DNA of 5,691 nucleotides from assembly GCA_945861165.1 (NCBI GenBank), contig CAMATO010000066.1, positions 1 to 5,691 on the forward strand, written 5' to 3'. This stretch comes from Bifidobacterium breve (GTDB lineage: Bacteria > Actinomycetota > Actinomycetes > S36-B12 > UBA5976). Below the pieces are notes generated by a model. That model was not told the DNA's origin, made no database searches, and saw only the letters and a list, made by a program, of their open reading frames with translations. Positions 1 to 5,354 of the stretch are shown piece by piece (the stretch's first letter is position 1; each line of letters starts with the position of its first letter). The position numbers and the translations under genes are program-made.

Positions 1-486
1 GAGCAATCATTGCGAAAATTACTGGAAGATAGAAGTGAAGACGAAATCAAATCTTGGGTTGATCGAATTGAGTACTTGGAATCAAGTGACACCGATGGAA
101 TAGAAGCAATTCCTGGGGCAAAAAATCTATTGCAGGAATTATCAAAACAAAGTATTCCTTGGACAATTGTTACTTCGTGCACATTGCCCTTAGCAATATC
201 TAGAGTGACTGCTGCTGGTATTGAAATGCCTGATCATTCAGTTACTTTTAATGACGTGAAGTTAGGAAAACCTCATCCAGAACCTTTTATTTTAGGTGCC
301 CAAAGAATTGGATTAAACCCAAATCAATGCTGGGTAATTGAAGATGCACCAGCTGGTGTTATATCCGGAAAATCAGCAGGCTGCACAGTTGCTGCCGTAC
401 TAACTTCTCATTTGAAAGAACAATTAGCCCAAGCAGATCATTTCTTAAATCATTTGGATGAATTACTTCCTTTAGCTTTTAATTAA
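1..486 (+). CDS. HAD-superfamily sugar/polyol-phosphate phosphatase, 3' part of gene (5' end outside window)
   Basis: Haloacid dehalogenase-like phosphatase of the glycerol-3-phosphatase / beta-phosphoglucomutase-like group, cytosolic; these enzymes remove phosphate from small sugar or polyol phosphates through an aspartyl-phosphate intermediate. The frame is open to the left edge (reads EQSLRKLL...). A TTG at 10 could be called a start, but the nucleophile motif DxDxT and most of the cap domain are missing, so the gene surely begins upstream. Visible, counting from the first codon in the window: the end of the cap and the core entry IPG (37-39), motif II with T58-S59 in IVTSC, motif III lysine K90 in LGKPHPEP, and motif IV acidic pair E114-D115 in IEDAPAG. 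The GKPHPEP plus EDAPAG pairing is typical of the subgroup, but the substrate cannot be read from it. It ends 3 bases before the 3' end of the convergent tRNA, with no obvious terminator between them. Confidence 0.9.
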   Translation, partial: EQSLRKLLEDRSEDEIKSWVDRIEYLESSDTDGIEAIPGAKNLLQELSKQSIPWTIVTSCTLPLAISRVTAAGIEMPDHSVTFNDVKLGKPHPEPFILGAQRIGLNPNQCWVIEDAPAGVISGKSAGCTVAAVLTSHLKEQLAQADHFLNHLDELLPLAFN

Positions 487-489
487 CAG

Positions 490-561
490 TGCCCCCGGCG
501 TGAGTCGAACACGCGCACATGCCTTCGGAGGGCAACGCTCTATCCACTGAGCTACGGGGGC
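490..561 (-). tRNA. tRNA-Arg, anticodon CCG
   Basis: The reverse strand folds into a complete 72-nt cloverleaf. The acceptor stem GCCCCCG/CGGGGGC has 7 perfect pairs, and the discriminator is A73. The D stem is GCTC/GAGC with loop AGTGGATA, which contains G18-G19 and A20, a known ArgRS identity base. The anticodon loop is CTCCGAA, giving anticodon CCG (plus-strand 526-528), which reads the Arg codon CGG. The T arm is GCGTG/CACGC with loop TTCGACT. The CCA end is not encoded: the discriminator is followed by CTG. The outermost anticodon-stem pair (27-43) is U·U, a mismatch; the other four pairs are Watson-Crick. The gene lies downstream of two membrane-protein genes on the same strand, and argS, whose product charges it, is divergent nearby. 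Confidence 0.97.
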
Positions 562-566
562 CTAGT

Positions 567-599
567 TTAATTCTTAAGTAAAACTTACTTAAGAATTAA
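567..599. repeat. Perfect 15-bp AT-rich inverted repeat with 3-nt loop, between DUF3817 gene and tRNA-Arg
   Basis: Arms 567-581 and 585-599 are exact reverse complements around the loop AAC (582-584). Each arm contains the self-complementary hexamer CTTAAG, so the structure is a palindrome of palindromes. It covers the last codons and stop of the leftward DUF3817 gene and ends 5 bases from the tRNA 5' end. Position suggests a terminator for the two-gene membrane-protein operon or a processing signal ahead of the tRNA. Against a classical Rho-independent terminator are the AT-rich stem (two G-C pairs) and the lack of a T-run just after it on either strand. A protein-binding operator is an alternative. 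The repeat is certain; its role is not. Confidence 0.9.
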
Positions 600-876
600 T
601 AACCCGCCGTCGGATTTTACTTTCAGCAATAAACGACATCACAGGAACTGTTCCGGCTAAGAGCAGCAATATGGTTTCTTTGAAACTTAGTTTGGCTCGG
701 CGTGAAATGTCGAAACCAATAACTAAATACACCATGTAAACAAAGCCATGTAATTGTGCGAACCAAGGAATTTCTAAGATTCCGGAATATTTAAGAATTA
801 TTTCAATTGTGAAAAGAATTAATACCACACCAGCCAGATAGGCAACAATTTTAAATCTTGTTAAGGCCTGCTCCAT
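589..876 (-). CDS. DUF3817 integral membrane protein
   Basis: Small (95 aa) inner-membrane protein of the DUF3817 family, widespread in Actinobacteria and without an established function. Three hydrophobic segments are seen, at about residues 10-30, 40-57 and 68-85. The family hallmarks are HGFVYMVYL (43-51), a FD.SRRA cytoplasmic turn (55-61) and GTVPVMSFIAE (75-85), followed by a short basic tail (KIRRR). Length and motif order match the family, so it appears intact. The start is an ATG directly after the stop of the upstream gene (TAA then ATG, no gap), preceded by a good Shine-Dalgarno, so the two are almost certainly one transcript and translationally close. The 3' end lies inside a perfect inverted repeat. 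Confidence 0.93.
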   Translation of the reverse strand: MEQALTRFKIVAYLAGVVLILFTIEIILKYSGILEIPWFAQLHGFVYMVYLVIGFDISRRAKLSFKETILLLLAGTVPVMSFIAESKIRRRVINS

Positions 877-1146
877 TTATTCTTCCCTCAATTTTAATTG
901 ACCGGTTCTAGTCAAGTATTCATCCTTAAAGAATCGATACCAAAACCACCCAGCAGCTCCAGCGAAGAAAATCCACTGGCCAGCGTAAAAGGAGCTCTGC
1001 AAACTGATAATGACATCTCCAGTTAGGGCATCAGTTCTCTCCCGCCTGATCCATTGCCAAATGCCAAGTCTTAAACAAATGACAATGGCCAAAATGGTAA
1101 AGACGTGAAACAGTATCCACTTTCGCTCTAGTGCAATTTTCCACAT
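877..1146 (-). CDS. Small two-helix membrane protein, resembles N-terminus of SURF1
   Basis: An 89-residue predicted membrane protein of unproven function. Two hydrophobic helices are seen, at about residues 10-32 and 54-73. The first ends in LGIWQWIRRER, which resembles the conserved G-x-W-Q-x-x-R at the end of the first transmembrane helix of SURF1 (cytochrome oxidase assembly) proteins. The second is rich in Trp, Phe and Tyr (GWFWYRFFKDEY). The large periplasmic domain of SURF1 is absent: only about 20 residues join the helices. It is therefore not a working SURF1, but either a distinct actinobacterial small family or a reduced relative. The charged tail (LKLREE) is probably cytoplasmic. 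It is the first gene of a leftward operon with DUF3817, which has a long-range membrane association but gives no biochemical clue. No SD precedes the ATG; a -10-like hexamer sits 7 bases upstream instead. That it is a real gene is fairly sure; the SURF1 link is inference. Confidence 0.82.
   Translation of the reverse strand: MWKIALERKWILFHVFTILAIVICLRLGIWQWIRRERTDALTGDVIISLQSSFYAGQWIFFAGAAGWFWYRFFKDEYLTRTGQLKLREE
884..889 (-). promoter_or_regulatory. Shine-Dalgarno of the DUF3817 gene
   Basis: On the minus strand GAGGGA stands 7 bases before the ATG. It lies inside the last codons of the preceding gene. It fixes the start at 876 and is the clearest SD in the window, fitting a gene internal to an operon; the first genes of transcripts here lack one or have only a weak match. 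Confidence 0.75.
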
Positions 1147-1153
1147 ATATATA

Positions 1154-1182
1154 AGCGTATGGCGAGTCCGTAATTTTGTTTA
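1154..1182 (-). promoter_or_regulatory. Putative promoter of the membrane-protein operon, leaderless type
   Basis: On the minus strand TACGCT (1159-1154) fits TANNNT and ends 7 bases before the ATG at 1146. A weak -35, TAAACA (1182-1177; 4 of 6 to TTGACA), lies 17 bases upstream of it. With the usual 6-8 base distance from -10 to transcription start, the mRNA would begin at or within a base or two of the ATG. No SD is present. An alternative AT-rich -10 (TTATAT) lies too close to the ATG. Confidence 0.45.
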
Positions 1183-1191
1183 GCACCTGCC

Positions 1192-1197
1192 TACGAT
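1192..1197 (+). promoter_or_regulatory. Putative -10 of argS, leaderless type
   Basis: TACGAT fits TANNNT and is followed by exactly 6 bases (TAGAAC) and the argS ATG, so transcription would start at about the A of the ATG. There is no SD-like purine run upstream of argS. No convincing -35 is visible 16-18 bases upstream. It shares a 57-bp gap with the divergent operon promoter. Confidence 0.5.
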
Positions 1198-1203
1198 TAG
1201 AAC

Positions 1204-2862
1204 ATGACTCCAGAAGAACTATCAAAAACCATAAAGAAAAGTCTTGAGTCACTCATTTCAGCAAAAAAAATTGCAGTAAAAGATATCCCGGAAATAAAAA
1301 TTGAGAGACCAAAAAGTAAAGATCACGGCGATTATGCCAGCAACATTGCCTTAATGGTGGCCAAGCCAGCGGGGGTGAATCCACGTGAAGTTGCTCAACT
1401 ACTGGTTGATGAGTTAAGTAAGAATCAAGCATTCAAAAAAGTAGAAATAGCAGGACCTGGTTTTTTGAACTTCACACTTGAATCAGCAAGATTAGGTGAA
1501 ATAGTAAGAACAATTATTAAAGAAGCTATTAATTACGGTCACACCAACACTCTGCAAGGCCAAAACATAAATGTTGAATTTATTAGCGCTAATCCAACGG
1601 GACCACTTCATTTAGGTCACACTCGTTGGGCAGCAGTCGGAGACGCTCTTGCGCGGGTATTGGTGGCAAGTGGAGCAAAAGTTGCTAGAGAATTTTATAT
1701 CAATGATCGAGGCACACAAATAGATAAATTTGGTATTTCCATTTGTGCTGCAGCTAACAATGAAGCCATTCCAGAAGATGGTTATCACGGTGCATACATT
1801 AAAGATTTAGCAACAGAAATTGTTAAGGAAAAACCTGAGATATTGAAATTAAGTAAAGATAAGCAGGTAATTGAATTTCGAGAAGAAGGTTATAAAAAAC
1901 AACTTAAACAACAACAAAGTGTTTTGGACGATTTCAGAACTCACTTTGATGTTTGGTACTCCGAAAGATCACTTCATTCCAGTGGTGCTGTTGAAAAAGG
2001 TTTAGCCGTACTAAAAAAACATGGTCACGTTTTTGAACTTGAAGGTGCCACGTGGTTAAAAACCACAGATTTTGGGGACGACAAAGACAGGGTGTTAATA
2101 AAAGCTGATGGCGAATACACATATTTTGCATCCGATACTGCTTATTACGTTGATAAGCGCAGTAGAGGATTTGATGTAAATATTTATTTACTGGGGGCAG
2201 ATCATCATGGTTATGTGAACAGGTTAAGAGCTGTGTCGGCTTGTGCTGGTGACGATCCAGATAAAAATGTTGAAGTGCTCATTGGCCAATTAGTAAAAAT
2301 GCTTAAAAATGGTCAAGAAGTAAGGCTAAGTAAACGAGCTGGAAACATCATCACCTTAGAAGATTTAGTTGACGAAGTTGGAGTTGATGCAGCTAGATAT
2401 ACATTGACTCGTTATCCAGTTGAAACGTCTTTAACCTTAGATATTGATTTATTAACTTCACACACCAATGACAATCCTGTGTTTTATGTGCAATATGCCC
2501 ATGCGCGTATCTCTGCGGTTTTAAGAGCAGCGGTGGAAAAAGGAATTGATTGGCAAAAAAATACATTTAATCCGGCCCTTTTGATTACTTCCCAAGAAGC
2601 AGAATTATTAGGAGCGTTAAGTGAATTTCCCAGAATTGTTGCTGCTTCGGCCTCATTAAGAGAACCACACAGAGTGGCAAGATATTTGGAAGAATTAGCA
2701 ACTGCTTATCACTCTTTTTATTCAGCTTGCAGAGTTTTACCTATGGATGGTGAACTTGTGACAGATGTGACTAATGCGCGTTTACTTTTGTGTGCTGCGA
2801 CCAGACAAGTAGTAAGAAATGGTCTTGATCTCCTAGGTGTGAGCGCGCCAGAAAAAATGTAG
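1204..2862 (+). CDS. argS: Arginyl-tRNA synthetase (class I)
   Basis: Cytosolic enzyme that activates arginine with ATP and joins it to tRNA-Arg, essential for translation. At 552 aa it has the normal full length. Visible: the N-terminal tRNA-binding domain with DHGDYASNIAL (40-50); the class I signature HLGH (136-139) within SANPTGPLHLGHTRWA; the catalytic-domain segments FYINDRGTQ (164-172), YTYFASDTAYY (305-315) and GADHHGYVNR (331-340); the KMSKS equivalent RLSKRAGN (374-381); and a C-terminal helical anticodon-binding domain starting near NPVFYVQYAHARI and closing with LGVSAPEKM, the usual family end. The ATG is the first possible start: an in-frame TAG lies two codons upstream. Its substrate tRNA-Arg(CCG) lies about 640 bp away on the other strand. 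The DUF3048 gene follows by 48 bp in the same direction, so co-transcription is possible. No missing catalytic residue was noticed. Confidence 0.98.
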   Translation: MTPEELSKTIKKSLESLISAKKIAVKDIPEIKIERPKSKDHGDYASNIALMVAKPAGVNPREVAQLLVDELSKNQAFKKVEIAGPGFLNFTLESARLGEIVRTIIKEAINYGHTNTLQGQNINVEFISANPTGPLHLGHTRWAAVGDALARVLVASGAKVAREFYINDRGTQIDKFGISICAAANNEAIPEDGYHGAYIKDLATEIVKEKPEILKLSKDKQVIEFREEGYKKQLKQQQSVLDDFRTHFDVWYSERSLHSSGAVEKGLAVLKKHGHVFELEGATWLKTTDFGDDKDRVLIKADGEYTYFASDTAYYVDKRSRGFDVNIYLLGADHHGYVNRLRAVSACAGDDPDKNVEVLIGQLVKMLKNGQEVRLSKRAGNIITLEDLVDEVGVDAARYTLTRYPVETSLTLDIDLLTSHTNDNPVFYVQYAHARISAVLRAAVEKGIDWQKNTFNPALLITSQEAELLGALSEFPRIVAASASLREPHRVARYLEELATAYHSFYSACRVLPMDGELVTDVTNARLLLCAATRQVVRNGLDLLGVSAPEKM

Positions 2863-2897
2863 GTTGAGCCTCTTGGGCTTAGCGAGGGGTATTGCTC

Positions 2898-2903
2898 TAA
2901 GGT
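2898..2903 (+). promoter_or_regulatory. Start-region signal of the DUF3048 gene: TAAGGT, -10 or weak SD
   Basis: TAAGGT fits a TANNNT -10 and ends 7 bases before the ATG; a TTGGGC at 2873-2878 could be a weak -35 with a 19-base spacer. The same bases include AAGG (2899-2902), which is a weak SD at 8 bases from the ATG. Either reading supports the ATG at 2911 as the start. A stronger purine run, GAGGGG (2884-2889), is too far away (21 bases) to act as an SD. Confidence 0.35.
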
Positions 2904-2910
2904 TTCAGGC

Positions 2911-3873
2911 ATGACAAAAATTAAAACCCTGTTCGTAAGCGCAATTGCTGTTGCGTTAACAGTTTCATTTGGTGCATCAGCATCTCTTGCAGCTGATGGC
3001 GCCAGTCCATTGTCAGGTATTGCCGGTGGTGCTGGAAATCCAGTTATCATGGTCAAGATTGACAACGTTGGACCAGCTAGACCTCATACCAATATTTCAA
3101 AAGCTGACATTGTTTATGTGGAACAAGTTGAAGGTGGATTAACAAGAATTGCAGCTCTATACAATTCTTCTTTTCCAGCAAAAGTTGGTCCCGTTAGATC
3201 AGCACGTATTTCTGATTTAGAAATATTGGAACAATTTGATTCACCAGGATTTGTTTATTCTGGTGCTAACAAAGCATTGTTAAAAACAATTGCTACCGCG
3301 CCACTTGTTCGCATGGGACCTGGTTTAAACGGAGTTAAATATTCCAGAGACTCATCCCGTCGAATCCCACATAACTTGATGGTGGATTTGTCAGCTTCTG
3401 TAAAGAACGCTAAAGGAATTGGCGCTGTGAAAGATATTGGATTAACTTTCTCAGAAGCCGCACCTGCTGGAGGAAAAGCAACAACAACTTTCAAAGCACA
3501 GTGGCCAGCTTCAAGTGTTAGTGGCAAGTGGAATGGCAGTGGTTGGGCTATGGCTCTTGATAACAAAGCACAGAAAGATAAAGGAACCGGTAAAGCAGTT
3601 GTTGCTCAAACAGTTGTTGTGCAATTGGTAACCCAAACTCTTTCTGGTCAAGGTGACAAGTTTGGTGGCAAAACCCCAAAGATTCAAACTGTTGGATCGG
3701 GCAAGGCTTTTATTTTGCGCGATGGACAACGCTATGACGCCGAATGGTCTAGACCATCTGGTGGTTCAGGAACGGCTTTCACAATCAATGGTGCAGCACT
3801 GCCATTTGATATCGGACAAGTTTGGGTCCTATTGGTTCCAAATGATTCCAAGGGGAAGTATTCATTTAAATAA
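2911..3873 (+). CDS. Secreted DUF3048-domain (YerB-like) protein
   Basis: Exported protein of 320 aa with unknown biochemical role; relatives include the Bacillus lipoprotein YerB. Residues 1-27 form a Sec signal peptide: K3, K5, a hydrophobic core LFVSAIAVALTVSFGA, and likely cleavage after SLA (25-27). No lipobox cysteine is present, so unlike YerB it should be released or wall-associated and not lipid-anchored. The DUF3048 N-terminal domain follows with KIDNVGPARPH (49-59), ADIVYVEQVEGGLTR (65-79) and the very typical VGPVRSAR (92-99). A Gly/Lys/Thr-rich stretch at about 185-250 leads to the C-terminal DUF3048 domain, with YDAEWSRPSGG (275-285) and GQVWVLLVP (302-310). The protein ends soon after the domain, with no extra anchor. 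It lies 48 bp after argS in the same reading frame and is followed by a large inverted repeat that probably ends its transcript. It separates argS from lysA, which are often adjacent in Actinobacteria. Family assignment is firm; no function can be given. Confidence 0.93.
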   Translation: MTKIKTLFVSAIAVALTVSFGASASLAADGASPLSGIAGGAGNPVIMVKIDNVGPARPHTNISKADIVYVEQVEGGLTRIAALYNSSFPAKVGPVRSARISDLEILEQFDSPGFVYSGANKALLKTIATAPLVRMGPGLNGVKYSRDSSRRIPHNLMVDLSASVKNAKGIGAVKDIGLTFSEAAPAGGKATTTFKAQWPASSVSGKWNGSGWAMALDNKAQKDKGTGKAVVAQTVVVQLVTQTLSGQGDKFGGKTPKIQTVGSGKAFILRDGQRYDAEWSRPSGGSGTAFTINGAALPFDIGQVWVLLVPNDSKGKYSFK

Positions 3874-3890
3874 ATAACTAGTAGTCCACC

Positions 3891-3946
3891 TACTGGGTGG
3901 GTTCTCTTGTGTTGGTTAGCCTTGACACAAGAAGACCCACCCAGTA
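3891..3946 (+). terminator. Long imperfect inverted repeat; probable terminator after the DUF3048 gene
   Basis: Arms 3891-3911 and 3926-3946 pair over 21 positions with one T·G wobble (3903/3934) and one mismatch (3904/3933); the outer 12 pairs (TACTGGGTGGGT against its complement) are perfect and GC-rich. A T-A pair (3912/3925) plus T·G wobbles extend it inward to a loop of about 6-12 bases. It begins 18 bases after the stop codon, the right place for a terminator. No T-run follows; U-tract-less hairpin terminators are reported in Actinobacteria. It also covers a TTGACA and lies just upstream of the lysA start, so an operator or leader structure acting on lysA is the main alternative. Confidence 0.6.
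3922..3927 (+). promoter_or_regulatory. Consensus -35 hexamer TTGACA upstream of lysA
   Basis: A perfect TTGACA lies in the loop and right arm of the inverted repeat. At a 17-base spacing the -10 would be TAACTA (3945-3950), a poor match, giving a start near 3957. The better -10 (TAAATT, 3963) is 35 bases away and cannot pair with this -35. It may be a second lysA promoter or a chance match. Confidence 0.3.
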
Positions 3947-3962
3947 ACTATTTAAAAAGGAA

Positions 3963-3968
3963 TAAATT
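3963..3968 (+). promoter_or_regulatory. Putative -10 of lysA, leaderless type
   Basis: TAAATT fits TANNNT and is separated by 6 bases (CTGACC) from the lysA ATG, the same layout as argS. The only SD-like run, AAAAAGG (3954-3960), is 14 bases from the ATG, longer than usual, which favours the leaderless reading. Confidence 0.5.
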
Positions 3969-3974
3969 CTGACC

Positions 3975-5354
3975 ATGGTAGCTAACATTTCAATTGCCGC
4001 CATGAATGAAATTTCTGATCATATTTGGCCTAAAAGTGCCAATAGAAATAATGATGGTGCTTTAGTTATTTCTGGTCTTGATGTTAGAGATATCAGTCAG
4101 AAATATCCCACCCCAGTATTTGTTTTAGACGAAACTGATTTAATCAACCGTGTTCAGAAATATATGAAGAGTTTCTCAAAAGCTTCTCATGGAAATAAAT
4201 TAACTAAAGAAACAAAAATATTTTATGCATCTAAAGCTTTTACTTCATCTCTATTTATCAAACTAATTGTTAATGAGGGCATGGGCGTTGACGTTGCAAC
4301 CGAAGGGGAATTAAGGGTTGCTCTGGCTGGGGGATGCAAACCCGAAAACATAGTTTTTCATGGCAACAATAAATCTGTAGAAGAATTAGCATTTGCTGTA
4401 GACAAAAAAGTGGGTCTTTTTGCAGTAGATTCTTTCTTCGAAATTGCTCGTTTAGCCCAAATCGCTAGTGAGAAAAAAGTTAAACCAAATGTTTTAGTTC
4501 GTGTCACAGCAGGAATTAAAGCTCATACTCACGAATTTGTTGCCACTGCTCATGAAGATCAAAAATTTGGTTTCTCCCTTTCCGCAGGAGATGCTGATGA
4601 AGCGGTGAGAAGAATAGTTAAAGATGAAAACCTTCAATTAGTAGGACTTCATTCTCATATCGGATCTCAAATATTTGATAACAAAGGTTTTGAAATTGCC
4701 GCAACTAAATTGGCTGAACTGGCATTAAGAATTACTAAAGAACATAACGTACAAATTGAAATGCTCAATCTTGGTGGGGGAATGGGAATTGCTTATATAG
4801 ATAGTGATGCACCTTTAGCTATTGAGCAAATGTCTAGTGAATTAGTTGATATCGTTTATAAACTATTTACGACAAATGGTCTTGCCATGCCCCAACTTGC
4901 ATTTGAACCTGGACGAGCAATTGTTGGACCCTCCATGATTACTTTGTACACAGTAGGAACTACTAAGAAAATTGAATTAGAAAACGGGGAAAAAAGAACT
5001 TATGTCGCAGTAGATGGTGGTATGAGTGACAACATCAGAACTGCACTTTATGGTGCTCAATACAGCGTTACTTTAGCTTCACGTTTATCAAAAGCAGAAC
5101 CAATGCTTTCAAGAATTGTTGGTAAGCATTGTGAATCTGGTGACATAATTGTTAGAGATTGCTATCTACCTGAGGACTTAGTGCCAGGTGATTTAGTAGC
5201 AGTTGCTGCAACTGGTGCATACAACAGATCTTTATCTTCTCAATACAACTTGGTTACTAGACCAGGAGTAGTAAGTGTCAATAATAAAAAAATTACAGAA
5301 ATTCTGAGGAAAGAAACATACGAAGACGTATTTATTACTGACCCAGGCTTGTAA
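3975..5354 (+). CDS. lysA: Diaminopimelate decarboxylase
   Basis: Cytosolic PLP enzyme that decarboxylates meso-diaminopimelate to L-lysine, the last step of lysine synthesis, and so sets the balance between lysine and cell-wall diaminopimelate. At 459 aa it matches the actinobacterial form. This is the fold III (alanine racemase-like barrel) family. Visible: the PLP-binding lysine K87 in FYASKAF, DVATEGEL (106-113), the barrel motif GLHSHIGSQ (224-232), phosphate-binding NLGGGMGI (265-272), EPGRAIVG (311-318), VDGGMSDNIRTALY (346-359) and the C-terminal active-site CESGD (386-390), with GAYNRSLSSQYN (414-425) lining the PLP site. All key residues appear present. An in-frame TAA four codons upstream limits the start. 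The ATG at 3975 is preferred because of the -10 six bases before it; a second ATG (codon 10, 4002) lacks any upstream signal. It is not followed by hom/thrC as in many Actinobacteria; its last 20 bases overlap the convergent transporter gene. Confidence 0.98.
   Translation: MVANISIAAMNEISDHIWPKSANRNNDGALVISGLDVRDISQKYPTPVFVLDETDLINRVQKYMKSFSKASHGNKLTKETKIFYASKAFTSSLFIKLIVNEGMGVDVATEGELRVALAGGCKPENIVFHGNNKSVEELAFAVDKKVGLFAVDSFFEIARLAQIASEKKVKPNVLVRVTAGIKAHTHEFVATAHEDQKFGFSLSAGDADEAVRRIVKDENLQLVGLHSHIGSQIFDNKGFEIAATKLAELALRITKEHNVQIEMLNLGGGMGIAYIDSDAPLAIEQMSSELVDIVYKLFTTNGLAMPQLAFEPGRAIVGPSMITLYTVGTTKKIELENGEKRTYVAVDGGMSDNIRTALYGAQYSVTLASRLSKAEPMLSRIVGKHCESGDIIVRDCYLPEDLVPGDLVAVAATGAYNRSLSSQYNLVTRPGVVSVNNKKITEILRKETYEDVFITDPGL

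Noticed and set aside
10..12. TTG as the start codon of the HAD phosphatase.
   Set aside because: The frame is open to the window edge and the essential N-terminal DxDxT motif would be missing, so the gene is cut by the window and does not start here.
2863..2910. Possible small riboswitch or hairpin in the argS-DUF3048 gap (CCTC with GAGG, GAGC with GCTC).
   Set aside because: The pairings are only 4 bp and weak, the gap is 48 bases, and no known riboswitch core is recognisable.
2860..2913. The argS stop TAG is followed by 16 open codons in the same frame up to the DUF3048 ATG, which could suggest amber readthrough and a fused protein.
   Set aside because: A 16-codon stop-free run in the same frame is expected fairly often by chance. 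ArgRS ends at its normal family C-terminus, and the DUF3048 protein has its own signal peptide, which would not work inside a fusion.
2718..3065. Open frames on the minus strand within argS, DUF3048 and lysA regions (for example this 115-codon frame).
   Set aside because: They lie opposite strongly conserved coding sequence, show no recognisable domains and have low-complexity translations typical of shadow frames.
3653..3877. A 74-codon plus-strand frame at the end of the DUF3048 gene.
   Set aside because: It overlaps the conserved C-terminal DUF3048 domain in another frame and has no supporting start signal or family match.
3874..3974. Lysine riboswitch or T-box leader for lysA.
   Set aside because: The gap is about 100 bases and filled by one long hairpin; the multi-helix lysine riboswitch core and the T-box TGGNACCGCG-type sequence are not present.
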